A DNA stretch of 64,000 bases from Paramyrothecium sp. XJ0827 (taxonomy: Eukaryota > Ascomycota > Sordariomycetes > Hypocreales > Stachybotryaceae): NCBI GenBank assembly GCA_020881915.1, contig JAJFPB010000002.1, positions 2,604,001-2,668,000 of the forward strand, read 5' to 3'. Shown here in pieces: positions 63,554-64,000 of the stretch. Below the pieces are notes generated by a model that made no database searches, was not told the DNA's origin, and saw only the letters and a list, made by a program, of their open reading frames with translations. A program made the position numbers and the translations under genes. The stretch's first letter is position 1. Each line of letters begins with the position of its first letter.

Positions 63554-64000
63554 ATGGTAAGAAATAATGTATCTGGGCGCAACATATCTAACAAAATCTT
63601 GCTTTGAGCTAATCTCGAGTCTTACTCTCAAAGGCCCCAGATTCTTCGAGTCAGAAACGAAAACGCGGTCGTCCGCCAAACGCGTCTAAGCCGCCAGCTC
63701 AAACGGACGCGCCCCCAAGCGGCACGACCGCTGCGCCGGCGGGATACGATGCTGATGCCGAGGAGGAGAACCGTCCACGGAAGCGCGGAAGGCCTAAGAA
63801 AAGCATTGATAGCCCGACGACGGAGATTCCAAGGCCGCGCAAACGGGGACGTCCATCACTAAACTCAGCGGCGGAGGACATAGCACCAAGTGAATCACGG
63901 GGCGAGGAGAAGGAGGAAGCCGTGCCAGGACCTCGTCGTAAAGGGCTTGCGAATCAGCAGGTCAAGCAAAACGAAACCCGAAATAGCAAAGACGATACTG
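63554..64000 (+). CDS. AT-hook protein, N-terminal part (possibly CENP-Q/Okp1-like)
   Basis: A start-codon-only exon (63554–63556) joins 63634 onward, open to the window edge (123 codons visible). Three AT-hooks are spaced through the visible part: KRGRPPN near residue 12, KRGRPKK near 56 and KRGRPSL near 76, within Pro/Ala/Glu-rich disorder. AT-hooks bind the minor groove of AT-rich DNA. Fungal kinetochore subunits related to CENP-Q often begin this way, and a Cnl2 gene lies nearby, but the C-terminal domain needed to decide is outside the window. Other AT-hook regulators fit equally well. Confidence 0.6.

Noticed and set aside
1..64000. Search for CRISPR arrays, transposons, rRNA, and biosynthetic clusters
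   Set aside because: No spaced direct repeats, transposase or reverse-transcriptase motifs, rRNA segments or PKS/NRPS genes were recognised by eye.

Overview
The window is a compact, intron-bearing eukaryotic chromosome segment from a filamentous ascomycete. Short GT–AG introns (about 50–150 nt) with CTAAC-like branch points, CT-rich leaders and the gene content (GH72 glucanosyltransferase, septin, split divergent ATP-citrate lyase genes, LIS1/PAC1, Cnl2-type kinetochore protein) point to Sordariomycetes, most likely Hypocreales; the species cannot be named from sequence alone. I see no rRNA, no convincing tRNA, no transposon, no CRISPR array and no secondary-metabolite cluster.

Layout. 1–2443 (−): 5' part of a DOCK-family exchange factor. 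4431–5249 (+): GNAT acetyltransferase. 5607–7124: head-to-head ribosomal protein genes RPS5 (−) and RPS25 (+). 7515–8370 (−): orphan membrane protein. 9455–10876 (+): ADP/ATP carrier. 11384–11890 (+): CENP-X. 12574–14206 (−): LIS1/PAC1. 16858–17641 (+): GPI-type cupredoxin. 17959–18809 (−): cytochrome-b5/MAPR protein. 19280–21261 (+): coiled-coil, spindle-pole-like protein. 21975–23644 (−): BTB protein. 24343–25624 (−): RFC3. 26234–28147 (−): LCB3 lipid phosphatase. 29293–30380 (+): SDR reductase. 30436–32922 (−): UBA2. 33599–34861 (+): queuosine salvage enzyme. 35084–35769 (−): Pol delta small subunit. 36243–37366 (−): SKI8. 37811–38260 (−): mitochondrial bL32. 39103–40255 (+): septin CDC10. 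40900–41775 (−): guanylate kinase with a predicted presequence. 44188–45896 (+): GH72 glucanosyltransferase. 46152–46433 (−): small Cys-rich protein. 48354–50204 (−) and 53740–55778 (+): ACL2 and ACL1. 56860–57123 (+): mitochondrial uL30. 57764–59906 (−): EAF3. 61019–61661 (+): Cnl2/NKP2. 61872–62760 (−): ER thioredoxin-like membrane protein. 63554–64000 (+): AT-hook protein, cut by the window edge.

Themes. Most genes are housekeeping. Several act in chromosome replication or segregation (RFC3, Pol delta subunit, CENP-X, Cnl2, UBA2, PAC1, the spindle-pole-like protein, septin, EAF3, SKI8). ACL1 and ACL2 encode the two halves of one enzyme, which makes cytosolic acetyl-CoA from citrate; they diverge from a 3.5-kb intergenic region that holds palindromes and a strong hairpin. 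Ribosome and mitochondrial biogenesis is represented by RPS5, RPS25, bL32m, uL30m and the ADP/ATP carrier.

The least ordinary signals are: a roughly 1-kb interval that splits EAF3 between chromodomain and MRG domain and carries an in-phase exon; the presequence on guanylate kinase; a small Cys-rich protein with an optional in-frame intron; an SDR gene whose frame breaks at a C5 run; start codons isolated in their own exons; and a dispersed ACCTTACCTT intergenic motif. All exon models were made by eye from splice consensus, reading frame and family similarity; none is confirmed by transcripts.
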